Part shown: in pieces, positions 50,407 to 57,999 of the stretch
How positions within the stretch are numbered: the stretch's first letter is position 1
How the letters are laid out: each line of letters opens with the position of its first letter
Position numbers and translations under genes: made by a program
The notes under the pieces: generated by a model
The model's database searches: none
Told to the model about the DNA's origin: nothing
Seen by the model: the letters and a program-made list of their open reading frames with translations, nothing else
Origin: a virus
DNA: 64,000 nucleotides
Virus record (IMG/VR): IMGVR_UViG_3300009610_000028
Coordinates: 19,415 to 83,414 of that record
Reading direction: 5' to 3' (one strand)

Positions 50407-52931
50407 GCAAGATTTACATCGACTCCGAGACGTGCGGCCTGCACTCTCAGATGGTTCTCTTGCAGTACGCAGAAGAAGACGGCCCGATTGTTTTGCACGA
50501 CGTATGGACTCGCCCGATTCGTGAGACGCTCCAGATCATCGAGTGGTTCTGCGAGAACACGGTGGTTGGATTCAACTTGGCGTTTGACTGGTTTCAAATC
50601 GTCAAGACGTACACGACATTCCGGCTGGCCAATCCTGACTGGATTCCCCACGAGCACATCAACGAAATTGCAATGCTTGAGCCGGCCGCCCAAGACGGCC
50701 CGTGCGTCAAGCCGGCCAACGCGCTCGATCTGCTGCTGCACTCCCGTAAGGGACCGTATCAATCTCTGATGGCCCGCGAGGACATCAGAATCCGCAAGGT
50801 GCCTACCGCTCTAGCGTATGCCCTCGCAATGGAACTGGAAGATCGCATCCATCTGGATGACATCTACTTCGCCAAGAGCGCCGACAAGGATGCTCCCAGG
50901 TGGCAAGTGTTCGACCGGAGAGCGCCTGATGGCACACTCGACGAAACGTTCAAAGATGTCGTTCTTCGTTTCAACGCCGCAGGCGGACTCAAATTCCTGG
51001 CCGAGCATGCTTTGGGATTCCAACCGAAATTCCATTACAAGGATGTCGAGCCTGATCCTGCCTGGCGACCCTATGAACTCGGATACGCTCCAACCGCTCT
51101 GGCCGTCTCAAGCCCCGAAGCTAACTGGGAAGTTTGGGGTAACAAAGACGGGAAGGATAAGCTGCTCGGCCGAGCCTGGCCGGCGGTCATCGACAAGTTC
51201 ATCGACCATTGGGCCACTCGCACCGATGCTCGCGAGTACGCCACGGACGACATCGTTTACACCAGAGCACTCGACAAGCACTTCGGTTGCCCGACGCCTG
51301 GTGATGATGACTCGATCCTGGCTTGCATGGTGCCGGTCATTCGTTGGCGTGGCTTCACGATCAACGTCGAAGGCATGAAGGGATTGTTGGCGGACGCTCA
51401 GAAGATCGTCGCCAGCAGCCCCGTCAACATCAACAAGCCGTCTGCCGTTCGTGCGTACCTCTTAGAGGTCATGGACGACATCGAGAGTCTCAAGATTCAG
51501 GAGAGCACGAAGAAAGCGAACCTTGAGGCCGTCTCGAAGTACGAAGTCAAAGCCAAGCTGATCGAAGAGGAAGACGAAGATGAAATCGGAACCGAGGGAA
51601 TCGAAGGTTGGGAAGAAATCAAAGACCCCGAATTCTGTCTCAAGTGCGATGGCACTGGACACCTTGGACCGAGCACTACTTGCGCTCGTTGTAATGGCCT
51701 CGGAGTTCTCAAAGCTGGAACAAAGCATCCGGCTGCTGTGCGAGCAAAAGAGCTTCTCAAAGTCAAGGTCGCCGCGAAAGAAATCGAACTCTACTCGAAG
51801 CTGATCTTCGCCAAGAAGTTCCACGCGAGCTTCAACATTGTGGGCACGTTGTCCAACCGCATGTCGGGTGGCGACGGCTTGAACGCCCAAGGGATCAAAG
51901 GCTCGGATGAAGTCCGTTGCATGTTCCCGCTGGCCTGGAAAGGCTACCAACTTTGCGGCGGTGACTTCGACTCATTTGAAGTGACCATCGCAGACGCGGT
52001 TTACAACGACCCTGAACTACGCAAGACGCTGGTCACCAAGGCAGCTTGCAAGTGCAAGGGCGAAGACAAAGAGTGCGACGACTGCGAAGGCACGGGCATC
52101 ACGACTAAGAAAGTCCATGCTCTATTCGCGATGATTATCTTCGACTGCACTTACGAAGAAGTGATCGCAGACAAGGACAAGTACAAGAAGGGCAAGGGTG
52201 GCGTGTTCGCCGAGATTTACGGCGGCAACGAAGACACCCTGGTCCGCAACCTTGGCATCAGCAAAGAGCTTGCGGTCAAAGCTCACAACGGATGGGCCGA
52301 ACGCTACAAGGGCATCGGCAAGTCACGTGAGCGGACGATCAAGAACTTCTGCTCGATGAAGCAGCCGGCCGGCGCTGGATCACAAGTGATCTGGGATGAG
52401 CCAGCCGAGTTCGTCGAAAGCTTCCTTGGTTTCCGTCGCTACTTCACGTTGGAAAACAAAATCTGTCGTGCCTTGTTTGACTTGGCACGCAAGCCGCCGA
52501 AGGGCTGGAAGAATCACCCGGTCAAAGTCGTCCGACGAGATCGCGTGCAAACAGCCGGCGGCGCAGTCGCTTCCGCTCTCTATGGGGCCGCCTTCCAAAT
52601 CCAGGCTGCCAACATGCGGGCTGCGGCCAACCACGAGATTCAGTCACCAGGCGGCCAGATCACCAAAGCGGTGCAGCGGGCCATCTGGGATTTGCAGCCT
52701 CACGGGATTCACGAGCTACTCGTCGGTCCCATGAACGTGCATGACGAACTCATGGTGAGCACTCACCCAAGTGTGGTGAAGCAAGTGACGCATAAGGTTC
52801 GGACGGTGGTTGAATCATACCGAGACAAAGTGCCACTCATCGGTATGTCCTGGTTCGAGGAAATGGCGAACTGGGCAGAGAAAAAAGATGGCGCTCAAAA
52901 GGTCAAGATTCGTGCCCCGGAGATGATGTGA
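50403..52931 (+). CDS. Family A DNA polymerase with 3'-5' exonuclease and two CxxC-type inserts
   Basis: The 842-residue replicative polymerase has an exonuclease domain (IDSETCG with Asp7/Glu9, GFNLAFDWF with Asn58/Asp62, YATDD with Asp283). Its polymerase motifs are divergent: A (GGDFDSFE, Asp521), a B-like GKGGVFAEIYGG and C (NVHDELMV, His780-Asp781-Glu782). Two cysteine-rich inserts occur: CLKCDGTG...CARCNGLG (412-434), which looks like a DnaJ zinc finger, and CKC...CDDCEGTG (549-565) just after motif A. No 5'-nuclease domain is present. Confidence 0.9.
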   Translation: MSKIYIDSETCGLHSQMVLLQYAEEDGPIVLHDVWTRPIRETLQIIEWFCENTVVGFNLAFDWFQIVKTYTTFRLANPDWIPHEHINEIAMLEPAAQDGPCVKPANALDLLLHSRKGPYQSLMAREDIRIRKVPTALAYALAMELEDRIHLDDIYFAKSADKDAPRWQVFDRRAPDGTLDETFKDVVLRFNAAGGLKFLAEHALGFQPKFHYKDVEPDPAWRPYELGYAPTALAVSSPEANWEVWGNKDGKDKLLGRAWPAVIDKFIDHWATRTDAREYATDDIVYTRALDKHFGCPTPGDDDSILACMVPVIRWRGFTINVEGMKGLLADAQKIVASSPVNINKPSAVRAYLLEVMDDIESLKIQESTKKANLEAVSKYEVKAKLIEEEDEDEIGTEGIEGWEEIKDPEFCLKCDGTGHLGPSTTCARCNGLGVLKAGTKHPAAVRAKELLKVKVAAKEIELYSKLIFAKKFHASFNIVGTLSNRMSGGDGLNAQGIKGSDEVRCMFPLAWKGYQLCGGDFDSFEVTIADAVYNDPELRKTLVTKAACKCKGEDKECDDCEGTGITTKKVHALFAMIIFDCTYEEVIADKDKYKKGKGGVFAEIYGGNEDTLVRNLGISKELAVKAHNGWAERYKGIGKSRERTIKNFCSMKQPAGAGSQVIWDEPAEFVESFLGFRRYFTLENKICRALFDLARKPPKGWKNHPVKVVRRDRVQTAGGAVASALYGAAFQIQAANMRAAANHEIQSPGGQITKAVQRAIWDLQPHGIHELLVGPMNVHDELMVSTHPSVVKQVTHKVRTVVESYRDKVPLIGMSWFEEMANWAEKKDGAQKVKIRAPEMM

Positions 52932-53188
52932 TGAAGCCAATGATCCTTACCGAACCCGTTTCGTGGCCGAATGGCTCAAACGTGTTGGGAAGCATGTTCC
53001 AAGGAACTGCCTATGCAGCCGCTGTGCTCACTCGTGAGCAGATTATGGCCAAGCACGATCTCACCCTTGAGCAAGTAATTGCGATTGAGGATCAGGTCAA
53101 CGCTAAGACGATTCTGGATGCGCGTTTCTCATGGCCGGATGGCCCACGCTACGACGTGATGATGATGCTCGTTGCTTTTTGTGGCTAA
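52931..53188 (+). CDS. Small hypothetical protein (85 aa)
   Basis: ATG 52931 is favoured over the GTG at 52928; GGAG lies 8 nt ahead. It reads MKPMILTEPVSWPNGSNVLG, then AAVLTREQIMAKHDLTLEQV and IAIEDQVNAK. Soluble, no recognised domain. Its leader (GGAGATGATGTGATG) is repeated before the next gene. Confidence 0.55.
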   Translation: MKPMILTEPVSWPNGSNVLGSMFQGTAYAAAVLTREQIMAKHDLTLEQVIAIEDQVNAKTILDARFSWPDGPRYDVMMMLVAFCG

Positions 53189-53206
53189 GCCACTGGAGAT
53201 GATGTG

Positions 53207-53467
53207 ATGGACGGTTTGAAACTGATGGTTCTGCAAGTCTTGAACTCCAGCGTTCAAGAGATTCTGGACGGCTTCGAGATCGCCGCCAAACAAAGCCCGC
53301 GCGGCGTTGGCGGAGCGTTCTGTCTGATCTCATTGGAGAAGGCCGTGTGGCAGATCGAGGCGGAGATTGCCGCTGGTCTCGACGCCGATGGCGAACTCGC
53401 AATCCTTGTTCGCGACATCAAGGCCAAGGCCGAAGAGATCAAGGCTGTCGGTCCTGGAGATATGTAA
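53207..53467 (+). CDS. Small helical protein (86 aa)
   Basis: ATG 53207 follows the same GGAGATGATGTG leader as the previous gene. The protein is helical (LKLMVLQVLNSSVQEILDGF, LISLEKAVWQIEAEIAAGLD, ILVRDIKAKAEEIKAV). No function is recognised. It overlaps the next gene by one base (TAATG). Confidence 0.55.
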   Translation: MDGLKLMVLQVLNSSVQEILDGFEIAAKQSPRGVGGAFCLISLEKAVWQIEAEIAAGLDADGELAILVRDIKAKAEEIKAVGPGDM

Positions 53468-53682
53468 TGCTCGCGATTGGCGGACCTTGCCACGGCAACT
53501 TCCTGGAAGGAACTATGGGCCGCGATGTTATCGACGTGCCCGTTCCTATTAAGCGCCAGAACCCGTTTGCTGATTGGCCGCCAGAGCCTTCGCCTGAGCC
53601 AACCTATCAGACGGTGCGGTACGAACGATTGGTCATCGTGACACGTTCCGGTCAGCGTATCCCTGTGTGGGTAGTCGAATGA
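53467..53682 (+). CDS. Small conserved-type phage protein (71 aa)
   Basis: ATG 53467 overlaps the previous stop, with GGAGAT ahead. The MLAIGGPCHGNFLEGTMGRD start resembles small phage proteins that open with a xxxIGGPxDG pattern, and VRYERLVIVTRSGQRIPVWV is the usual beta-rich end. Role unknown. Confidence 0.6.
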   Translation: MLAIGGPCHGNFLEGTMGRDVIDVPVPIKRQNPFADWPPEPSPEPTYQTVRYERLVIVTRSGQRIPVWVVE

Positions 53683-54062
53683 TCGTTTACAAGGTGCAAA
53701 CTCATCTCGATTCCGTAGGCGGCTACGACAACGTGGTCGCCTTCAACCCCGACTACGTTTGGTCGGTGATGAAGTTCAAGCGCTACTGGCCGTTGCCGTG
53801 GCCCTTCATCGAGATCGGTGTCGTGATGAATCTCCGCAAGGCGGAGAAGGCTGCACTGGAGAAAGCGCTGAACCACGCAAAGGTTCTACGCCGCCGGATC
53901 AAGACACGCATTCTGCGTGTCACCACACTCAACGGTACGGAGACTAAGGACATCATTTGGGACAACGGCAACTGGCTCGACCTGAAAGAGGTCACGTGGT
54001 ACTGGCGTCCGTGGTGTTGGTTTTTCAATGCGAAAGATAAGACAGGCAAAGCACGGTCCTGA
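53679..54062 (+). CDS. Small basic protein (127 aa)
   Basis: ATG 53679 overlaps the previous stop as ATGA. The protein has an aromatic stretch (FKRYWPLPWPFIEIGVVMNL), a charged helix (RKAEKAALEKALNHAKVLRRRIKTRI), and a Trp-rich end (WYWRPWCWFFNAKD). It could contact nucleic acid or membrane; no domain is recognised. Confidence 0.55.
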   Translation: MIVYKVQTHLDSVGGYDNVVAFNPDYVWSVMKFKRYWPLPWPFIEIGVVMNLRKAEKAALEKALNHAKVLRRRIKTRILRVTTLNGTETKDIIWDNGNWLDLKEVTWYWRPWCWFFNAKDKTGKARS

Positions 54063-54522
54063 GTGGTACATCCAAAAGGACTTGATGGAGTTTCTCAAGG
54101 ATCGTAATTGGCTCGTCGAGCGGATGATTGGCAACGCCTACCAGTACGGCATCCCTGATCTGTGGGTGCATCACAAGAAGTTCGGCGGGCGGTGGATCGA
54201 CGTGAAGAATCCGACGCGCTACAGCTTCACCAAAGAGCAGCGACACAAGTGGCCGCTCTGGGAGAAGTTTGGCTGCGGAATCTGGATTCTCACTGCTGCA
54301 ACGCAGGACGAATACGACAAGCTGTTCGCCCCTCCTAACTGGCGCGATTATTGGAAGCCGTCTTACGACAAGACGCACGACATCGACGCCCTTCTCGACG
54401 AGCTTGAACATGAAGCTGCAAACGAAACCCTCGCGCTGGCAATGCGCGATCACAGCCTTCGCGATGGCATTGAACCTGCCGGTCGCGGAGCTAATAGAAC
54501 AAGTCGGGCACGACGGAAGTGA
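54028..54522 (+). CDS. VRR-NUC-type nuclease
   Basis: The 164-residue protein has the VRR-NUC/PD-(D/E)XK core: an early Glu12 (PEWYIQKDLMEFL), NAYQYGIPDLWVHH (Asp44) and GGRWIDVKNP (Asp58, Lys60). Such nucleases resolve or trim branched DNA, for instance during packaging or recombination. It overlaps the preceding gene by 35 nt and the following cysteine-peptidase gene by 113 nt. Confidence 0.75.
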   Translation: MRKIRQAKHGPEWYIQKDLMEFLKDRNWLVERMIGNAYQYGIPDLWVHHKKFGGRWIDVKNPTRYSFTKEQRHKWPLWEKFGCGIWILTAATQDEYDKLFAPPNWRDYWKPSYDKTHDIDALLDELEHEAANETLALAMRDHSLRDGIEPAGRGANRTSRARRK

Positions 54523-54892
54523 GATCATCTTCGAGAACCAGACCGAACCGGGATGCCGGGCTGGTCACAGTCTCTACGAGTTGATCTACCAATCCCTCAA
54601 GCTCGGCTATGCGGTAACTCCGATGCCGTTGATCCTGGCACACGCCAGCATTGACCATCAACAGTACCGCGAGGTTTGGGATTTGGAAGACGGTTGGGAC
54701 ACCTTTCATCTATTCGGTGTCATGCGGCGGGGCGTTGTGGAATGTCACGGCCCACGCTGGAAGCACATGGTCGCGTTCGACCAAGGCACTGTCTTCGATC
54801 CCGATGGCGACACCTTCCCATTTCTCCGCGAGGAGTTTGAGAAGCGCCAACTCTATCCAGTATTTCTTTGGCGAGTGGACAAGATCGCATGA
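54410..54892 (+). CDS. Papain-like cysteine peptidase, cytoplasmic
   Basis: The start must lie at or before ATG 54410 because probable nucleophile Cys12 (PSRWQCAITAFAMAL) is essential. His119 (RWKHMVAFDQ) and Asp130 (VFDPDGD) complete a C39/papain-like triad. It resembles the lipoprotein peptidase at 769 but lacks a signal peptide, so it should act in the cytoplasm, perhaps on host proteins or virion precursors. It overlaps the nuclease gene by 113 nt, an unusually long overlap here, and couples to the sigma-like gene as ATGA. Confidence 0.65.
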   Translation: MKLQTKPSRWQCAITAFAMALNLPVAELIEQVGHDGSEIIFENQTEPGCRAGHSLYELIYQSLKLGYAVTPMPLILAHASIDHQQYREVWDLEDGWDTFHLFGVMRRGVVECHGPRWKHMVAFDQGTVFDPDGDTFPFLREEFEKRQLYPVFLWRVDKIA

Positions 54893-55557
54893 ACCTAATG
54901 GAACATTGTAGGGCCGCTGGATTCAGCGAACCTCTCTCACGACAGAAGAACCTCGAACTCTACTCTCGACTCAAAACTGATCCCGCCGCACGTGAAGAAA
55001 TGATTATGGGCAACTTAGCCTTGGCCACCGTGAAGGTGGAATCGTTTCTCTCCGAAGTGCCGCAGATGGCTTACTACCGCGATGACTTAATCAGCGTCGC
55101 GGCATCAGCAATCATGCGGGCCGTGGACATGCTCAAGAAGAGCAACCAAAAGATCAAGAACCCCACGGGCTACATTTATCGTTCGATTGAGGTTGCACTT
55201 AGCAACGTCTCCGACGAAGAGTCCACGATCTCGATCTCACGCGAGACGAAGCGCGTTGCCCGCAAAGAGGGTAAGGACATCGACGAACCTGTGGCAATGC
55301 CGCAGAGCGCGCAAACCACACTCTTTGCTGCACTCGAAACGCCAAATGAATTGGCGCTCATGGAGTTGAAGGAAGAGATCGAAGCCTGTTGCCAGGACGA
55401 GACCGACTTGAAGATCGTTCGCATGCGTGCGGATGGTTACACCGATCAAGAGATTTGCCAAGAGACAGGCATCAACGACGCCACGATTTCTTACCGTGGC
55501 AAGAGGATCGAAGATCGCTTCGTTGAGCGATGCCCGGAGTATGGACGCCGTGCATAA
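54889..55557 (+). CDS. Sigma-70-like RNA polymerase factor
   Basis: The 222-residue protein has a region-2-like part (NLALATVKVESFLSEVPQMA, YYRDDLISVAASAIMRAVDM, NPTGYIYRSIEVAL) and a region-4-like helix-turn-helix (LKIVRMRADGYTDQEICQET, NDATISYRGKRIEDRF). Phage sigma-like factors redirect host RNA polymerase to phage middle or late promoters. The divergent motif near 40 kb could be one target (speculation). It overlaps genes on both sides. Confidence 0.75.
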   Translation: MNLMEHCRAAGFSEPLSRQKNLELYSRLKTDPAAREEMIMGNLALATVKVESFLSEVPQMAYYRDDLISVAASAIMRAVDMLKKSNQKIKNPTGYIYRSIEVALSNVSDEESTISISRETKRVARKEGKDIDEPVAMPQSAQTTLFAALETPNELALMELKEEIEACCQDETDLKIVRMRADGYTDQEICQETGINDATISYRGKRIEDRFVERCPEYGRRA

Positions 55558-56125
55558 AACAATCCTTCTCGACATCGACGGAGTGATGAACCGCTTCCAG
55601 TGGTACATCTTCCAACGGCTCGGAGTCCCGATGGACGACGAGTCACAGTATCCAGTCGAGTGCGGGTGGGACATCGTGAAGGCGGCGAACACGCTGCTTG
55701 GTTGCGAACACTACTCGAAGACATCTTTCTGGAACTCAGTCACCCGTGAGATGTGGGCCGACGTTCCACCATCTGAATTCTTCGGCTATCTGCTTGGCAT
55801 GGCCGAGTCAATGGTCGGCCAAGAGAACGTTCACTTCCTCACGTCGCCCACGCTCGACGCTGACTGCTTGGCTGGCAAAGCGGACTGGATAAAGCGGTTT
55901 GCACCCAAATGGATGCACCGCAACTTCCTGATCGGCCCACCCAAACATCTCTGTGCTCAGCCTGGCGCGGTGCTCATCGACGACGCCGACAAGAACGTCG
56001 ATGCCTTCAACGCTCATGGCGGCAAGGGAATCTTGCTGCCTCGGCCGTGGAACAGTCTTCACGGCAATGATCCGCATTTCCACGTCTCGCATGAGATCAA
56101 CAACTATGTCAGCCAAAGATTCTAA
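55541..56125 (+). CDS. HAD-family 5'(3')-deoxyribonucleotidase, copy 1
   Basis: ATG 55541 has GGAG close by. The 194-residue protein has the HAD nucleophile motif LLDIDGVMN (Asp11, Asp13) and the late motif GAVLIDDADKNVDAFNAHGG, with LPRPWNS at the C-terminus. It dephosphorylates nucleoside monophosphates, shaping the nucleotide pool. A second copy is at 59075. It overlaps the sigma-like and ligase genes. Confidence 0.75.
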   Translation: MDAVHKTILLDIDGVMNRFQWYIFQRLGVPMDDESQYPVECGWDIVKAANTLLGCEHYSKTSFWNSVTREMWADVPPSEFFGYLLGMAESMVGQENVHFLTSPTLDADCLAGKADWIKRFAPKWMHRNFLIGPPKHLCAQPGAVLIDDADKNVDAFNAHGGKGILLPRPWNSLHGNDPHFHVSHEINNYVSQRF

Positions 56126-57212
56126 GCGCCGCGAACTGCTGCAACTCGCCGAGACCTACGCGGCCGGCAAGTTCAAGATCGCTGGCCTCTGGGTCAGCGA
56201 GAAGCTCGACGGCACACGTTGCTTTTGGGACGGCGGGATCACCCGCGAAGTCTCGACCGATCAAGTGCCGTGGGCCGGCATCCTCGATCCGAAAACCATG
56301 AAGCGGAAGGGCAAGATCAAGCCGAAAGCGACGGGCCTCTGGTCGCGCTACGGCAATCCGATCATGGCCCCGGATTCATTCCTCAATACTCTTCCTGCCT
56401 GCCCGCTAGACGGCGAACTGTGGGCGGGGCGCGGCAAGTTTCAACTCTGCCGCTCGATCTGTGCTGGTGACGAACCCGATCCACGGTTCCATCAGATTTC
56501 ATACGCGGTTTATAGCTGCCCGTCGTTTGAAGACTTCCTGATGCCTGGCCTCATCAAGAACGCCCAGATGTATTGCGACCTCAAGGCCAACGCCGTCGAG
56601 TGGGCCAACGACCGAGCTAAGAGCATCCCCGGCTTCGGCCAGGTACATGCACAGGCGACGTTCGATGAGGAGCTTATGTTCCTCCGCGAGTTTCTCGAAT
56701 CTCAGAACGACAAGGTGTTCATCCACCAGCAGTTCAAGATGCCGACCGTGGAAACGGAAGCCCTGGAGTTCGTCGAAGAGTTGCTCAACGCTGTGCTCGA
56801 CAAGGGCGGTGAGGGCCTAGTGATCCGTGACCCGGCCGCCAGGTGGATCGCGAAGCGCCACAAGGGGCTGCTCAAGTTCAAGCCCTACGAAGATTCCGAA
56901 GCCGTCATCGTCGGCTACACGTCTGGCAAGCCCGGCAAGGAAGGCAACCGCCTCGGAAAGATCGGCGCTCTCATCGTCAAGTGGGGCGAGAAGGAATTCA
57001 AGATCGCGTCGGGCCTCTCTGGCAAGACGTGGGAGTTCAAGGACCAACTCATGTCGCAGTATGCGGCCGAGCATCCTGACGAAATCATGCCCGCTCACTT
57101 TGAAGGGAAGACACTTGGCAAAGGCGACACGATCACTTTCAAATACCGAGAACTCTCTGACGACGGTGTTCCGAAAGAAGGCCGCTTCTGGCGTGTCCGT
57201 GGACTGGAGTAA
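56106..57212 (+). CDS. ATP-dependent DNA ligase
   Basis: A 368-residue ligase from ATG 56106. The AMP-accepting lysine is in VSEKLDGTRCFWDG (Lys33, KxDGxR). Further motifs are CPLDGELWAGRG (III), KGGEGLVIRDP (IV) and GLLKFKPYEDSEAVIVGY (V), followed by an OB-like domain (LGKIGALIVKWGEKEFKIAS). It seals nicks during replication and recombination. It overlaps the preceding HAD gene by 20 nt. Confidence 0.9.
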   Translation: MSAKDSKRRELLQLAETYAAGKFKIAGLWVSEKLDGTRCFWDGGITREVSTDQVPWAGILDPKTMKRKGKIKPKATGLWSRYGNPIMAPDSFLNTLPACPLDGELWAGRGKFQLCRSICAGDEPDPRFHQISYAVYSCPSFEDFLMPGLIKNAQMYCDLKANAVEWANDRAKSIPGFGQVHAQATFDEELMFLREFLESQNDKVFIHQQFKMPTVETEALEFVEELLNAVLDKGGEGLVIRDPAARWIAKRHKGLLKFKPYEDSEAVIVGYTSGKPGKEGNRLGKIGALIVKWGEKEFKIASGLSGKTWEFKDQLMSQYAAEHPDEIMPAHFEGKTLGKGDTITFKYRELSDDGVPKEGRFWRVRGLE

Positions 57213-57615
57213 GCCGTTCACGAAGAAAGACTTCTCGCGTCTCCGAGCCGTGTGCGACGTGGTGCGCGAAGCTTTGATCGGACCCATCCCGTGCGACTAT
57301 CGTCTCGCGGGCAAGAGCAAAGAGAACGCAGCGGCTTCCTGGATTCCAGGCTCTGGCTGGTTCTTGAAGATTCACTTCTACGACGGGTTCTTCGACCGCT
57401 CACTGGAGAACCAGCTTTACACCATCGTGCATGAGCACGTTCACGTGATGGAGCAACCGACCGATCAAGCGCTTGCCCGCTGCGAGCGTTTGGTTCCCAA
57501 GAAATACCACGACGAGTATTGGGAGCGGATTCACGTCGCCCGCGAGATCACTGTCGAGCGGGCAGCCGGCGCTCTGATGCCTCTGCTACTCCCAAAGATT
57601 GCGGAGGTTCTGTGA
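57199..57615 (+). CDS. Putative zinc metallopeptidase-like protein (HExxH)
   Basis: The start is uncertain: GTG 57199 (or 57193) lies inside the end of the ligase gene, and the frame further up is a ligase shadow. The 138-residue protein contains IVHEHVHVMEQ, an HExxH zinc site, with Glu residues further on (YWERIHVAREITVERAAG) that could be the third ligand. Such small proteins may be peptidases. Substrate unknown. Confidence 0.55.
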   Translation: MDWSKPFTKKDFSRLRAVCDVVREALIGPIPCDYRLAGKSKENAAASWIPGSGWFLKIHFYDGFFDRSLENQLYTIVHEHVHVMEQPTDQALARCERLVPKKYHDEYWERIHVAREITVERAAGALMPLLLPKIAEVL

Positions 57616-57953
57616 TTCCATTTGCAATCGCCTGTGCGATCCTCGGCGTGCTGCTAATCGTGCAGACTCACAACGCAGAGAAGTGGGAACGACTCTGCCG
57701 CGAGGCGTGGGCACGCGATGTCATCCCGCGTTCTGCATTACCCAAGTCTGATTGTGAAGCTCAGGTCGGTTCCTTGCGAGCACCGATCTACAAGCCTTTC
57801 GCAATCTTTGATGCCACGGAAACGATTGACGCTCGCGACTATTCCGTGTTGAAGGGCGGCGAAGTCATCGAAACAAGTCCGCTGCCATTCCGTGTGAGCA
57901 TGGTCAACGGCGACCGACTCTATCTCGCCTTGGACGCGAAGCGCCAGGCGTAG
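57612..57953 (+). CDS. Small protein with N-terminal membrane helix (113 aa)
   Basis: GTG 57612 overlaps the previous stop (GTGA) and has GGAGG ahead. Residues 2-19 (IPFAIACAILGVLLIVQT) form a membrane helix. The soluble part (FAIFDATETIDARDYSVLKG, PLPFRVSMVNGDRLYLALDA) is beta-rich. No family recognised. Confidence 0.6.
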   Translation: MIPFAIACAILGVLLIVQTHNAEKWERLCREAWARDVIPRSALPKSDCEAQVGSLRAPIYKPFAIFDATETIDARDYSVLKGGEVIETSPLPFRVSMVNGDRLYLALDAKRQA

Positions 57954-57999
57954 CTCTTCCTGACTGATCCCCAAACCTTCTGCGCTCAAGGTGCGCCCT

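Noticed and set aside
50403-52931. DnaJ-type chaperone domain as a separate gene
   Set aside because: The CxxCxGxG units lie in frame within the polymerase; no separate start or J-domain is present.
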